Of a stretch of 64,000 bases of DNA, positions 41,653 through 50,583 are shown one piece after another (the stretch's first letter is position 1; each line of letters starts with the position of its first letter). Origin of the DNA: CAIUSP01 sp964594365. GTDB taxonomy: Bacteria > Actinomycetota > Thermoleophilia > Solirubrobacterales > 70-9. The stretch is from contig CAZQMB010000002.1 of assembly GCA_964594365.1 (NCBI GenBank), positions 106,818-170,817 on the forward strand, written 5' to 3'. Position numbers and translations under genes: made by a program. The notes below the pieces were generated by a model that was not told the DNA's origin, made no database searches, and saw only the letters and a program-made list of their open reading frames with translations.

Positions 41653-41727
41653 GGCGGTCGGAGCGCCAGCCAACGCCATCCCCCGCCCGAATACAGTCTC
41701 GCCGGGATCATCCGGCAACGCTGCGAG

Positions 41728-42537
41728 CTAGGGCAACCTGTGCTCGCTCGTGCCCTCCTCGCCCGGGAAGAGGGCAGCGAAGGCCGAACCTGGCTCGCCG
41801 CCGGCCATCAGGGCCTCGCCCACCAGGACGGCGTCCACTCCGACTCGATCCAGCTCGATCACCGTCTCGCGGGTCGAGATTCCGCTCTCGGACACCACCG
41901 TCATCCCGGCGGGTACCTCGGTCACGATCTGGAGAGTCGTCCCGACATCTACCGACAGGTCGTCCAGGTTTCGGTTGTTGATCCCGAGCACATCGGCTTC
42001 GATCGCGAGCGCGGCCTCGAGCTCCTCTCGATCGTGAACCTCGACCAGACAGTCGAGATCGATTGCCCTGGCCTCGCGATGGAGAGAAGCGAGATCATCC
42101 TCGGCGAGGGCAGCCACGATCAGGAGCACGGCGTCGGCACCGTTGGCTTTCGCCTCGTATAGCTGGTAGGGATCCACCACGAAGTCCTTCTCGAGGATCG
42201 GGAGATCCGAGCAACTACGTGCCTCACGGAGGTCGGCCAGCGAGCCTCCGAAGAAATCTCCGTCTGTCAGAACCGACATCGCAGCCGCGCCGGCCTGCTC
42301 ATAGGCAAGTGCCACCTCGGCCACCGACGCATCCGGTCGGATATCCCCCGCGCTCGGAGAGCGGCGCTTGAACTCGGCGATCACGGATATTCCCGGACGC
42401 GTCAGCGCCTCCTTGAAGGGACGCTGTCCGTCGCCGCCGAGTTCGATCTTTCCCTCGATCTCGGTCAGAGGGGTCTCGGACTTGCGTGTCTCGACACGCG
42501 CCCTGGCCGCCTCGACGAACTGATCCATCATGCCCAT
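41728..42537 (-). CDS. trpC: Indole-3-glycerol phosphate synthase
   Basis: Closes the indole ring. The 269-residue TIM barrel carries the catalytic Lys/Glu motifs SVIAEFKRRSPSAGDIRPD near residue 50, SVLTDGDFFGGS near 88, ILEKDFVVDPYQL near 113, GINNRNL near 183 and VSESGIST near 213. The ATG at 42537 overlaps the trpD stop by one base (TGATG). The C-terminus (FPGEEGTSEHRLP) is followed by the longest gap in the operon. Confidence 0.97.
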   Translation of the reverse strand: MGMMDQFVEAARARVETRKSETPLTEIEGKIELGGDGQRPFKEALTRPGISVIAEFKRRSPSAGDIRPDASVAEVALAYEQAGAAAMSVLTDGDFFGGSLADLREARSCSDLPILEKDFVVDPYQLYEAKANGADAVLLIVAALAEDDLASLHREARAIDLDCLVEVHDREELEAALAIEADVLGINNRNLDDLSVDVGTTLQIVTEVPAGMTVVSESGISTRETVIELDRVGVDAVLVGEALMAGGEPGSAFAALFPGEEGTSEHRLP

Positions 42538-43577
42538 CAGGCGTCAGTCTCCCCGGACAGGCGAGTCGTGAAGTCGATCAGTTGCTCCAACTTCTCGCCC
42601 GCGGCGCCGGAATCGATTGCGTTCGCTGCCCTCTCTATCCCGGCCGAGAGATCGTCAGCCAGACCACCGAGTGCGATCGCAGCGGCAGCATTGAGGAGGG
42701 TGACCTCCCTTGCCGGACCCGTTTCTCCGGCCAATACGGTTCGGGTCACCTCGGCGTTCTCTTCCGGTGAACCCCCTGCAATACGTTCGATCGGAGCCGC
42801 AACGAGTCCGACCTCGGCCGGATCGACGGTCCAGTCGACAGTCGCTCCCTCGGCGACCTCGATCACCCTCGTCGGAGAGGCGATCGAGAACTCGTCCAAT
42901 CCGTCATCCGCCGAGACCACGAAAGCACGTTCGCACTCGAGTTCGATCAGTGCCTCGGCCATCATCTCCTGACAGTTCCGATCCGAGACCCCGAGCAACT
43001 GTAAAGGGGCTCCGGCTGGATTCGTCAGGGGCCCAAGGAGGTTGAAGATGGTCCTGACACCGAGCGCCTTACGCACCGGGACCACGTGGCGGGTGGCGGC
43101 GTGATGACGTGGCGCGAACATGAATCCGAAGCCGACCTCGCGGATGCTCTCCGAGACCTGCTCGGGGCTGAGCTCGATGGCCACTCCCAGCGCCTCCAGC
43201 AGATCGGCCGATCCCGACCTGCTCGTGGCCGAGCGGTTGCCGTGCTTCGCGATCGGTACCCCTGCTGCCGCAGCAACCAGCGCAGCGGTAGTGGAGATGT
43301 TGAAGGTCGTTGGCCCGCCGCCCGTTCCGGCGGTATCCACCAGCCCCTCCACCGGGGCGTGGACTCGCTCCGAGAGGTCGCGCATCGTGCGGGCCAGACC
43401 CACGACCTCGTCGACCGTCTCTCCCTTCGTACGGAGAGCGATCAGGAGCGCCGCGGTCTGGACCTCGTCACCCCTCCCCTCCATGATCTCCCTCAGTGCA
43501 GCGGCGGCCTGCTCTGTGGGAAGGCTCTCGCCCGCGCAGAGGTGGTCGATCGCATCGGTGAGTATCTGGTTCGGCAT
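42537..43577 (-). CDS. trpD: Anthranilate phosphoribosyltransferase
   Basis: Adds phosphoribosyl from PRPP to anthranilate. The 346-residue protein has DTAGTGGGPTTFNISTTAAL near residue 82 (PRPP site), KHGNRSATSRSGSADLLEAL near 112, FMFAPRHHAATRHV near 152 and RTIFNLLGPLTNPAG near 175. One-base overlaps on both sides (TGATG) couple it to trpG and trpC. The usual length and motif order are intact. Confidence 0.98.
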   Translation of the reverse strand: MPNQILTDAIDHLCAGESLPTEQAAAALREIMEGRGDEVQTAALLIALRTKGETVDEVVGLARTMRDLSERVHAPVEGLVDTAGTGGGPTTFNISTTAALVAAAAGVPIAKHGNRSATSRSGSADLLEALGVAIELSPEQVSESIREVGFGFMFAPRHHAATRHVVPVRKALGVRTIFNLLGPLTNPAGAPLQLLGVSDRNCQEMMAEALIELECERAFVVSADDGLDEFSIASPTRVIEVAEGATVDWTVDPAEVGLVAAPIERIAGGSPEENAEVTRTVLAGETGPAREVTLLNAAAAIALGGLADDLSAGIERAANAIDSGAAGEKLEQLIDFTTRLSGETDA

Positions 43578-44155
43578 CAGCGGGTCCCTTCGAGGAAGTT
43601 ACGGATCAGGTGCGGTCCCTGTGGCGTCAACACGGACTCCGGGTGGAACTGGACACCCTCGACGGGGAGCTCGCGGTGCCGGACGCCCATCACGACCTCA
43701 CCGAAGGTCGAGGTCACCTCGAGCGAGTCCGGGATCGATGCCGGATCGGCGACCAGCGAGTGGTAGCGACCTGCGACCAACGGACTGGGCAGACCCGAGT
43801 AGATCGTCTTTCCATCGTGAACCACCTCGCACTCCTTGCCGTGTATCGGCTCACCCCGAACCACCTGGCCGCCGAAGGTTTCGACGATCGCCTGATGACC
43901 CAGACACACGCCCAGGACCGGAGTGCCTGCCGCAGCGAATGCCTCGACGATCTCCATCGAGACACCGGCCTCGTCGGGTGTACACGGTCCCGGTGAGACG
44001 ACAACCCGATCCGGCTCTCGAGCCAGGGAGTCGTCGACGCTCTCGACGTCGTTGCGCACCACCTCCACCGCGGCGCCCAACTCACCCAGGCACTGGACCA
44101 GGTTGTAGGTGAAAGAGTCGTAGTTGTCGATGACCAGGACCTCGGGGCTGCTCAT
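43577..44155 (-). CDS. trpG: Anthranilate synthase glutaminase subunit (TrpG/PabA)
   Basis: Class I glutamine amidotransferase that supplies ammonia to TrpE. The 192-residue protein starts MSSPEVLVIDNYDSFTYNLV, with SPGPCTPDEAG near residue 55, the nucleophile Cys in GVCLGHQAIVETFGG near 83 and the His-Glu pair in GVQFHPESVLTPQG near 172. ATG at 44155 overlaps the trpE stop (ATGA); a GTG six bases upstream is less likely. The same subunit may also serve para-aminobenzoate synthesis. Confidence 0.96.
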   Translation of the reverse strand: MSSPEVLVIDNYDSFTYNLVQCLGELGAAVEVVRNDVESVDDSLAREPDRVVVSPGPCTPDEAGVSMEIVEAFAAAGTPVLGVCLGHQAIVETFGGQVVRGEPIHGKECEVVHDGKTIYSGLPSPLVAGRYHSLVADPASIPDSLEVTSTFGEVVMGVRHRELPVEGVQFHPESVLTPQGPHLIRNFLEGTR

Positions 44156-45690
44156 GGCCACTCCGGCTGGTCCGATGCGAGCTCGATCGCCTTGAAGATC
44201 GCTTTCGCCTTGGTCACCGACTCGTTGTACTCATAGGTCGGCTTGGCATCCACCACTGTGCCTCCTCCAGCCTGTACGTGTGCCTGACCGTCCTTGACCA
44301 GGACGGTTCGGATGTAGATGGCGGCATCCAGGTCACCTGTGTACGAGAGGTAACCGACGGCCCCGCCGTACGGACCCCTCTTGTGTGGTTCGACCTCGTC
44401 GATGATCTGCATCGCTCGCACCTTCGGCGCGCCGGAGAGGGTCCCCGCCGGGAGCGTGGCCTTCAGTACGTCCATTGCGCTGACGTCGTCACGGAGGGTT
44501 CCGGACACGCGGCTGACGATGTGGAGGACGTGGGAGTAGGTCTCCACGGTCATCAACTCGTCCACCTTTACGGTGCCGTACTCGCTGACGCGTCCGAGAT
44601 CGTTCCTGCCCAGATCGACCAGCATCACGTGCTCTGCCCTCTCCTTCGGATCGGACAGGAGTTTCTCTGCCCGTCGGCGGTCTTCCTCATCGTCCCCCGA
44701 ACGGGCGTAGGTGCCGGCGATCGGCCTCGTCTCGACCCTCCGGTCCATGACCTTGACGAGGGGCTCTGGCGATGCCCCCGAGATCTGGAAGTCCCCGAAG
44801 TCGAGGAAGTACATGTACGGAGAGGGATTGACGGTTCGCAGCCCCCGGTAGATGGAGAAGGCATCGATCTCGGTCGGAGCGGAGAAGCGTTGAGATGGCA
44901 CCACCTGGAACGCGTCACCCGCCTTGATGTACTCGACGATCCTCTCGACATTCGATTCGAACTCCTCCTGACTCATGTTCGATTCGAACTCCGGTGCGGG
45001 AGGATGTTCCCTCGGCCCGAACTCCGGAACCGGTTTCCGCAGCATCTGACGAACCTCCTCGATCCTCGCAGCGGCCCTCTCCCAGGCAGCCTCCACCCCG
45101 CCGTCCTCCTCGACGAACGCGTTGGCCAGGATCGAGAGCTCGTGGCGTTGATGGTCGAAGGCGACGATCACGTCGGAGATCATCAGCGCCATGTCCGGTA
45201 CGGCTACCGGATCCGGGTTGGGCGGACCGAGCGGTTCGACCGTCCGCACGAGGTCGTACCCGAAATAGCCCACAGCTCCGCCTGAGAACGGAGGGAGATC
45301 GTCGAACTCCGCGACCTGGTATCGATCGAGATAGCCGGCCACCGCCGCGTACGGATCAGGCGCGGCGCTGACCCGGTCGGGCTCTGCTTCGGGCGAGTAG
45401 GAATCACCCCATTCGCTCAGCTCTCCCTCTGACCAGCGAAGGACCGCGCGCGGGCTGAATCCGAGGAAGGACCATCTGCCCAGCCTGCCCTGCTCAGCGG
45501 ACTCGAGCAGGAAGGTCGGCCCCTCGCCTCGGAGCTTGAGCAGCGCCGAGACAGGAGTCTCGCAGTCGTCGATGAAGGTCCGCCGCAGCGGGATGACGTT
45601 CGCCCCCTCAGCAGCCAGGCTGCGGGCAGCATCCATTCCCGGGCTGATCCCGGTGGCAGTTTCCCCGGGAGTGCCCCCTTCGTTGCTCAC
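44152..45690 (-). CDS. trpE: Anthranilate synthase component I
   Basis: Converts chorismate to anthranilate. The 512-residue protein has the regulatory LLESAEQGRLGRWSFLGFSP near residue 50, whose LLES element takes part in tryptophan feedback binding in the family, and the chorismate domain with GDAFQVVPSQRFSA, PIAGTYARSG, DLGRNDLGRV, SHVLHIVSRV and GGGTVVDAKPTYEYNES. GTG at 45690 is favoured by TACACT six bases upstream; ATG at 45636 is an alternative. The 55 bases between era and trpE leave no room for a leader-peptide attenuator of the classic kind. Confidence 0.96.
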   Translation of the reverse strand: MSNEGGTPGETATGISPGMDAARSLAAEGANVIPLRRTFIDDCETPVSALLKLRGEGPTFLLESAEQGRLGRWSFLGFSPRAVLRWSEGELSEWGDSYSPEAEPDRVSAAPDPYAAVAGYLDRYQVAEFDDLPPFSGGAVGYFGYDLVRTVEPLGPPNPDPVAVPDMALMISDVIVAFDHQRHELSILANAFVEEDGGVEAAWERAAARIEEVRQMLRKPVPEFGPREHPPAPEFESNMSQEEFESNVERIVEYIKAGDAFQVVPSQRFSAPTEIDAFSIYRGLRTVNPSPYMYFLDFGDFQISGASPEPLVKVMDRRVETRPIAGTYARSGDDEEDRRRAEKLLSDPKERAEHVMLVDLGRNDLGRVSEYGTVKVDELMTVETYSHVLHIVSRVSGTLRDDVSAMDVLKATLPAGTLSGAPKVRAMQIIDEVEPHKRGPYGGAVGYLSYTGDLDAAIYIRTVLVKDGQAHVQAGGGTVVDAKPTYEYNESVTKAKAIFKAIELASDQPEWP

Positions 45691-45696
45691 GCGGCC

Positions 45697-45702
45697 AGTG
45701 TA
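45697..45702 (-). promoter_or_regulatory. Putative -10 element of the trp operon
   Basis: TACACT on the minus strand, six bases before GTG 45690, in the 55-base gap after era. Confidence 0.45.
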
Positions 45703-45745
45703 GGCGCGGGGGCGTCGAAGCCTGAACGAGCGGTACCGATCCGGA

Positions 45746-46639
45746 TCAGTCGATACCCAGACGATCGAGCAGCCCCTCGTCCCTCCTCCAGCGCTCACGC
45801 ACACGGACGCGGAGATCCAGGTACACCGGACCTCCGATCTCACGCTCGATCTCGGGCCTTGCGGCTGTGCCTATCTCCTTGATCTTCTGACCCTGTTTGC
45901 CGATCAGTATCGCCTTCTGCGTGTCGCTCTCGGCCCAGACGAGTGCGGTGACGACGACCTGCCCGTCCTGATCTGAGGAGATCTCCTCTATCTGCACCTC
46001 GACTGCGTGCGGTAGCTCGTCTCTCGTGCGGTGCAGGACCTGTTCGCGTATCAGTTCGGCGAGGGCGATCTCGCTGGGCTGATCGGAGGTCTGATCAGGC
46101 GGATAGAGCATCGGGCCTTCCGGCACCAGTTCGGCGAGTCTCTCGACCAGCGGCTCGAGGCCATCCCCGGTCCTCGCACTTATGGGGAATATCTCGTCCA
46201 CGACTTCGAGCTGCGCTGCGTCGGACAACACCGGCACGAGCTCGGCGTGCCCGATCCGGTCGGCCTTGTTGACCGCGCAGATGACCGGCGTCCCCGAGTT
46301 CGCCGACAGGAGTGCCTTGGCGATGAACCTGTCACCGGGACCTATCCCCTGATCCGCGTTGACCACGAACAGCACCACATCACTGTCGGATATCTCACGC
46401 TCGACCCGGGACTGCATCCGACGGGTCAACTCGTCCCGCGGACGCTGCACACCCGGGAGATCGGTCAGGACGAGTTGCCACCCAGCAGAGGTGTCGGTGG
46501 CTATTCCCCGCACCGCTCTGCGGGTCGTCTGGGGACGATCGCTGACGATCGCCACATGTCCACCTACCAGCGCGTTGACCAGGGTCGATTTCCCTACGTT
46601 GGGCCGACCCGCGAGGCCGACGAAGCCAGCCCTGCTCAA
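45746..46639 (-). CDS. era: GTPase Era
   Basis: Ribosome-assembly GTPase that binds 16S rRNA near its 3' end. The 297-residue protein has G1 GLAGRPNVGKSTLVNAL near residue 8, G3 DLPGVQ near 60, G4 NKADR near 122 and SARTGDGLEPL, followed by a C-terminal KH domain with IGKQGQKIKEIGTAAR near 245. It overlaps ybeY by four bases, in the common phoH-ybeY-era order. Confidence 0.98.
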   Translation of the reverse strand: MSRAGFVGLAGRPNVGKSTLVNALVGGHVAIVSDRPQTTRRAVRGIATDTSAGWQLVLTDLPGVQRPRDELTRRMQSRVEREISDSDVVLFVVNADQGIGPGDRFIAKALLSANSGTPVICAVNKADRIGHAELVPVLSDAAQLEVVDEIFPISARTGDGLEPLVERLAELVPEGPMLYPPDQTSDQPSEIALAELIREQVLHRTRDELPHAVEVQIEEISSDQDGQVVVTALVWAESDTQKAILIGKQGQKIKEIGTAARPEIEREIGGPVYLDLRVRVRERWRRDEGLLDRLGID

Positions 46640-47022
46640 CGGTGCCCGCCGGCGCCGTCCAGACCGGCGAGGATCTCTGCCTGAAGCGCGAGCATCTCGC
46701 CGCCGTCTGTCTCGTGGTCGTAGCCACAGAGATGGAGCGTGCCGTGCACGGCCGCTTCGATCACATCACTTGCATGATCCGGACAGATGAAGACATCGCC
46801 CATCTCTCGCGGCACATCGCCTTCCGGGCTCTCATCGTCGATCGGGAAGGCGAGCACGTCGGTGGCTTCATCCACTCCGCGATGGGCGTAATTGAGGGTC
46901 CGCATCCTCCCTTCGGCCACGATCTCGACTCCGACATGGCCCGACGTGACGCCCGCCGCAGAGAGCGCGGCCGCCACAGCCTCCTGCAACTCCTCGGGGC
47001 AGTCACTCAAGTCGATGCTCAT
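46636..47022 (-). CDS. ybeY: Endoribonuclease YbeY
   Basis: Metal-dependent RNase required for rRNA maturation and quality control. The 128-residue protein has the zinc motif HGTLHLCGYDHETDGGEM near residue 93 (three His ligands) and LNYAHRGVDEATDVLAFP near 33. Length is slightly short but complete. Four-base overlaps connect it with phoH and era. Confidence 0.96.
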   Translation of the reverse strand: MSIDLSDCPEELQEAVAAALSAAGVTSGHVGVEIVAEGRMRTLNYAHRGVDEATDVLAFPIDDESPEGDVPREMGDVFICPDHASDVIEAAVHGTLHLCGYDHETDGGEMLALQAEILAGLDGAGGHR

Positions 47023-48002
47023 CGCTTCCCCTTACGACGTTCGGAGAAACGTCCGTAGGCCTCGACGATCCGCTGGACCAGACGGTGTCTGACCACGTCA
47101 TCGCCGCCGAAGCGGATGAAACTGACATCGGGAACCGAATCGAGGATCTCACCGACCTGAACCAACCCCGACTGCGATTCGTCTCCGAGATCGATCTGGG
47201 TTACGTCGCCGGTCACCACCATCTTCGAGCCGAATCCGAGGCGGGTGAGGAACATCTTCATCTGCTCGGGTGTCGTGTTCTGGGCTTCATCGAGGATCAC
47301 GAAGGAGTCGTTCAGCGTGCGGCCTCGCATGAAGGCGAGTGGTGCGACCTCGATCGTGCCGCGTTCGAAGTAGGAGTTGACCCGCTCCGGATCGAGCATG
47401 TCGTAGAGCGCATCGAAGAGGGGGCGGAGATAGGGGTCTACCTTGGCCTGGATGTCACCGGGGAGGAATCCGAGGCGCTCTCCGGCCTCGACCGCGGGAC
47501 GGGTGAGGATGATGCGGCTCACATCTCCGCGTGACAGACATGCAACGGCTGCCGCAACGGCGAGGAACGTCTTCCCCGTGCCCGCCGGGCCGATCCCGAA
47601 GGTGACCGTGTTCTCGCGGATCGAGTCCGTGTAGCGCTTCTGATTGACCGTCTTCGGAGCGACTCGGACATTTCGGTGCTCCCAGACCACGCCCTCGAGC
47701 ACCTCGGCAGGACTCACGTCCTGACGCAAGGCTCCGGTGACCGAATCGATCGTCTCGGGGACCAACTCGTACCCCTTCTCGACCAGGCCCACCAGCTCTC
47801 CCACCACTTCCTCGGCAGCTCGGACTTGACCTTCATCGCCCTCGAGGGTGAGTACGTTGCCTCGCAGGAACAACTCGCACCCCAACTGGCCCTCCAGTTC
47901 GCGGAGCGTCGCATCCTGTGACCCCGCGAGCTCGGCGGCGATCGAATTGTCGATGGTCAGCTGACTACGAGCCAAGTCGTTCGCGTACCGCTTCGCTGAC
48001 AC
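47019..48002 (-). CDS. phoH: PhoH-like ATPase
   Basis: Cytosolic P-loop ATPase functioning with YbeY in RNA metabolism. The 327-residue protein has a KH-like N-terminal part (ELEGQLGCELFLRGNVLTLE near 35), Walker A GIGPAGTGKTFLAVAAAVA near 136, LTRPAVEAGERLGFLPGD near 165, FVILDEAQNTTPEQMKMFL near 232 (Walker B) and GSKMVVTGD near 255. The start is uncertain: GTG at 48002 overlaps yqeY by 38 bases; a TTG at 47975 would shorten the overlap to 11. Neither has a ribosome binding site. Confidence 0.94.
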   Translation of the reverse strand: MSAKRYANDLARSQLTIDNSIAAELAGSQDATLRELEGQLGCELFLRGNVLTLEGDEGQVRAAEEVVGELVGLVEKGYELVPETIDSVTGALRQDVSPAEVLEGVVWEHRNVRVAPKTVNQKRYTDSIRENTVTFGIGPAGTGKTFLAVAAAVACLSRGDVSRIILTRPAVEAGERLGFLPGDIQAKVDPYLRPLFDALYDMLDPERVNSYFERGTIEVAPLAFMRGRTLNDSFVILDEAQNTTPEQMKMFLTRLGFGSKMVVTGDVTQIDLGDESQSGLVQVGEILDSVPDVSFIRFGGDDVVRHRLVQRIVEAYGRFSERRKGKR

Positions 48003-48399
48003 GGGAGCCGTCGGCTCGACCCGCGACCTTGGGCATAAGCGCCTTCATGACGCCCCCCATGTCCTTCTGTTCGGTTGCGCCTGTCTCCGAGATCGCCTCG
48101 TCCACCAGAGAGCCAAGTTCATCATCCGAGAGCTGCTCGGGCAGGTAGGACTCGATCAGACGCGCTTCCGCTTCCTCTGCATCGGCCTGGGGGATTCGGT
48201 CCCCGTCGCGATAGGCCTTTGCCGCGTCGAGGCGACGCTTACGCTCACGCTGCAGGACGGCGACCTCGTCTCCGTCGCCCATCTTCTCGTCCTGCTGGAG
48301 TTGGTCGGCGATCATGCGCAGGGTCGTGAGGCGATCACGATCCTTCTCGCGCATCGCCTCCTTGACGTCCGACTGCACTTTCTCGAGGATTTCTCCCAT
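47965..48399 (-). CDS. GatB/YqeY family protein
   Basis: All-helical protein of 144 residues resembling the tail domain of GatB: MGEILEKVQSDVKEAMREKD at the start, LTTLRMIADQLQQDE near residue 24, ESYLPEQLSDDELGSLVDEA near 83, and KDMGGVMKALMPKVAGRADG near 111. In GatB this domain contacts tRNA; the free-standing protein has no settled role. ATG at 48399 lies seven bases after TACCCT, so it probably opens the yqeY-phoH-ybeY-era unit after the murI stop. Confidence 0.9.
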   Translation of the reverse strand: MGEILEKVQSDVKEAMREKDRDRLTTLRMIADQLQQDEKMGDGDEVAVLQRERKRRLDAAKAYRDGDRIPQADAEEAEARLIESYLPEQLSDDELGSLVDEAISETGATEQKDMGGVMKALMPKVAGRADGSRVSEAVRERLGS

Positions 48400-48406
48400 C
48401 AGGCGT

Positions 48407-48412
48407 AGGGTA
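48407..48412 (-). promoter_or_regulatory. Putative -10 element of the yqeY-phoH-ybeY-era unit
   Basis: TACCCT on the minus strand, seven bases before ATG 48399, in the 29-base gap after murI. Confidence 0.45.
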
Positions 48413-48428
48413 GCCGTCGGGACACCCG

Positions 48429-49277
48429 CTAGGGCAACACGACCTGCTCGACCTCCCCCAGCGGCATCTGCAGGAAGCGCGTGCCGAGTTCCGTGAACGC
48501 CTCCGGATCACCTGTGCAGAGAAACGAGTAGTCGCCTTCGTGCTTGCTGATGGCGGTCAGATCCCGCTCGGCGAGGACCCGCTGACACATTGCAGCGATC
48601 GCATGTCCTCCGGTCACCAGCCTCACATCCCGCCCGAGGCTCCGCTGGAGCATCGGTGCCACCAACGGGTAGTGGGTGCAACCGAGGATCACGGTGTCGA
48701 CCTCTGCGCGCTTCAAGGGCTCGCAGTACGAGCGGACCATCTCGACCACGTTCCGATCGAACGGGAATCCCCGCTGGATCACCGCTGCCAGATCTGGTGC
48801 CTCGACCTCGGTGACCGTGAGCGGGCGGTGTTGCGCTGCAAGCGCGCGGAGATAGGACCCGCTCCTCACGGTCGCGGGCGTGGCCAGGACGCCGACCCGA
48901 CCCGAGTCCGTGACCGCAGCCGCAACCTCTGCCTCCGGTTCGATCACCGCGACCACCTCCACCCCCCGAGGCTCCGCGATCTCTCGGGCTGCCGCCAGCC
49001 CGGCCGAGGCCGCAGAGTTGCAAGCGATCACGATCAGCTTCGTGCCCCGGTCGAGCAGGTAAGAGGTGATCGTGCGGACGTTCTGCGTCAACTGTTCCTG
49101 GCTCAACGCCCCGTAGGGAAACCGGAGGTCGTCTCCGAGATAGAGGAAGTCCTCGGTCGGGAGACTGACCAGACACTCGTGCAAGACCGTCAAGCCCCCC
49201 ACCCCGGAGTCGAACATCGCAATAGGGAGTTCCGCCTGGGGCCGAGTGGAGCCCTGAACCGGGCCGGAGGAGATCAC
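48429..49277 (-). CDS. murI: Glutamate racemase
   Basis: Makes D-glutamate for peptidoglycan. The 282-residue protein has PIAMFDSGVGGLTVLHEC near residue 17 (acid pair), the first catalytic Cys in IVIACNSAASAGLAAA near 85 and the second in VILGCTHYPLVAPML near 194. GTG at 49277 fits the eight-base gap after the DUF2269-like gene and gives a short lead before the first motif; a longer frame runs into that gene. Confidence 0.95.
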   Translation of the reverse strand: MISSGPVQGSTRPQAELPIAMFDSGVGGLTVLHECLVSLPTEDFLYLGDDLRFPYGALSQEQLTQNVRTITSYLLDRGTKLIVIACNSAASAGLAAAREIAEPRGVEVVAVIEPEAEVAAAVTDSGRVGVLATPATVRSGSYLRALAAQHRPLTVTEVEAPDLAAVIQRGFPFDRNVVEMVRSYCEPLKRAEVDTVILGCTHYPLVAPMLQRSLGRDVRLVTGGHAIAAMCQRVLAERDLTAISKHEGDYSFLCTGDPEAFTELGTRFLQMPLGEVEQVVLP

Positions 49278-49285
49278 GAAAGGCC

Positions 49286-49759
49286 CTAGGAGGGCTGGAT
49301 GTACATCAGGAATACGGCGATGACCGAAAGCAGCACGCAGCCCCACCAGGCGAACCCGAGTATCCGAGAGTTCCGGGAGAACTCCTCGCCGAGGACCTGG
49401 CCGGACTCGGCCATCTCAGCGCCTCGTCTGAGGCGAGGCATTATCACCGCGCCAACGAGGCCCAGCATCACGATCACGGCTGCCAACCCGAAAGAGATCC
49501 AAGGTTCGGAGAACTCACCTTGTCCATTGCCCACCAGATAGAGGCCCGCGAGCAGCAGGATGGTCAGGCCCGGGGTGACCAGGACTCGGTTGATCCAGAG
49601 CATCGCGACCATCACGCCTCCGATCGAAGCGGGTTCGCGCTTGCGCAGATACGACATCAGGAGCGGCTGCACGAACAGAGGTCCGACTCCTGCGATCGCT
49701 CCGACCACATGGATCGAAGTCCCGATCTCCGCTCCCGAGACTGCAGCGAGGAAATTCAT
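49286..49759 (-). CDS. DUF2269-like integral membrane protein
   Basis: The 157-residue protein has four hydrophobic helices: a first around IGTSIHVVGAIAGVGPLFV (about residues 13-32), a second at VLVTPGLTILLLAGLYLVG (about 60-78), a third at ISFGLAAVIVMLGLVGAVI and a final at WGCVLLSVIAVFLMYI. The early His and the MLWINRV segment resemble DUF2269 proteins, whose function is unknown. ATG at 49759 overlaps the prmA stop as ATGA, better than the upstream frame. It sits between prmA and murI in the hrcA-dnaJ-prmA transcription direction. Confidence 0.72.
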   Translation of the reverse strand: MNFLAAVSGAEIGTSIHVVGAIAGVGPLFVQPLLMSYLRKREPASIGGVMVAMLWINRVLVTPGLTILLLAGLYLVGNGQGEFSEPWISFGLAAVIVMLGLVGAVIMPRLRRGAEMAESGQVLGEEFSRNSRILGFAWWGCVLLSVIAVFLMYIQPS

Positions 49760-50583
49760 GATCGGGACGATACCCGCATCATGAGACCCGACCATTCGCC
49801 CTCTCGACGGCGTTCGGTCTCCTCGAGACCTGCGGCGACGAAGGCCGCAGAAACCGCATCGACCTCACGATGCAACATGCCGGAGCATATGAACACCTCT
49901 GGTGGCTCCTCCACCGCCTCTGCACATATCTCGAGCAACGGAGCGGTCAGGTTCGCCACCACCGTCCTCGCGATTCGTGGGGCTTGCTCTCGGACATCGG
50001 ACTGCTGAAGATCGATCTCGACCCCGTTCGCCGATGCGTTCCGCTCGACTGCCTCCAGTGAGGCAGGCTCGCGATCCGAGGCCTGAACGGGAGACCAACC
50101 CAGCTTTGCGGCTGCGATGGCCAAGACACCCGAGCCGGTACCCCAATCCGAGAGTGGCCCTTCCGCTTCGCCGGCATCGGCTAGTGCAACGAGCATCTCC
50201 AGGCACAAGCGCGTGGTCGAGTGAGCGCCGGTACCGAAGGCCATTCCGGGGTCCACGACGACATCTATCTGACCCTCTGTGGCTTCGAACCACGATGGTC
50301 GAACCCGCAGGCGGTCGGCGATCACGACCGGTCGGTGGAAATCAGTCCATCGATCCGCCCAGTCATCGGGAACCTCGGTCGTGGAGACCTCGACCGTGCG
50401 CCCTCCACCGGTGACTGCCTCTATCTCACCCAGATCCGGAACCTCTCCGGGTACGCCGTAGATCGCGAACTCGGCGAAGTCTGGGCCGCGCTCCTCCTCG
50501 ACTCCGTTCGGAGCCAGGTCGAGCATGGCGAGCAGGACCTCGTCGGCTTGGTCCGGCGAACACCTCACGGAGAGCCGGATCAC
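49756..50583 (-). CDS. prmA: Ribosomal protein L11 methyltransferase
   Basis: SAM-dependent methyltransferase that modifies ribosomal protein L11. The 275-residue protein has WADRWTDFHRPVVIADRLRV near residue 75, the PrmA signature DPGMAFGTGAHSTTRLCLE near 111, the SAM loop SDWGTGSGVLAIAAAKLG near 144, and NLTAPLL near 211. The ATG overlaps the dnaJ stop by four bases; hrcA-dnaJ-prmA is a widespread gene order. Confidence 0.95.
   Translation of the reverse strand: MIRLSVRCSPDQADEVLLAMLDLAPNGVEEERGPDFAEFAIYGVPGEVPDLGEIEAVTGGGRTVEVSTTEVPDDWADRWTDFHRPVVIADRLRVRPSWFEATEGQIDVVVDPGMAFGTGAHSTTRLCLEMLVALADAGEAEGPLSDWGTGSGVLAIAAAKLGWSPVQASDREPASLEAVERNASANGVEIDLQQSDVREQAPRIARTVVANLTAPLLEICAEAVEEPPEVFICSGMLHREVDAVSAAFVAAGLEETERRREGEWSGLMMRVSSRS

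Noticed and set aside
45691..45745. Tryptophan leader peptide or T-box before trpE
   Set aside because: Only 55 bases separate era and trpE; there is no Trp-rich small frame, no hairpin pair and no T-box consensus.
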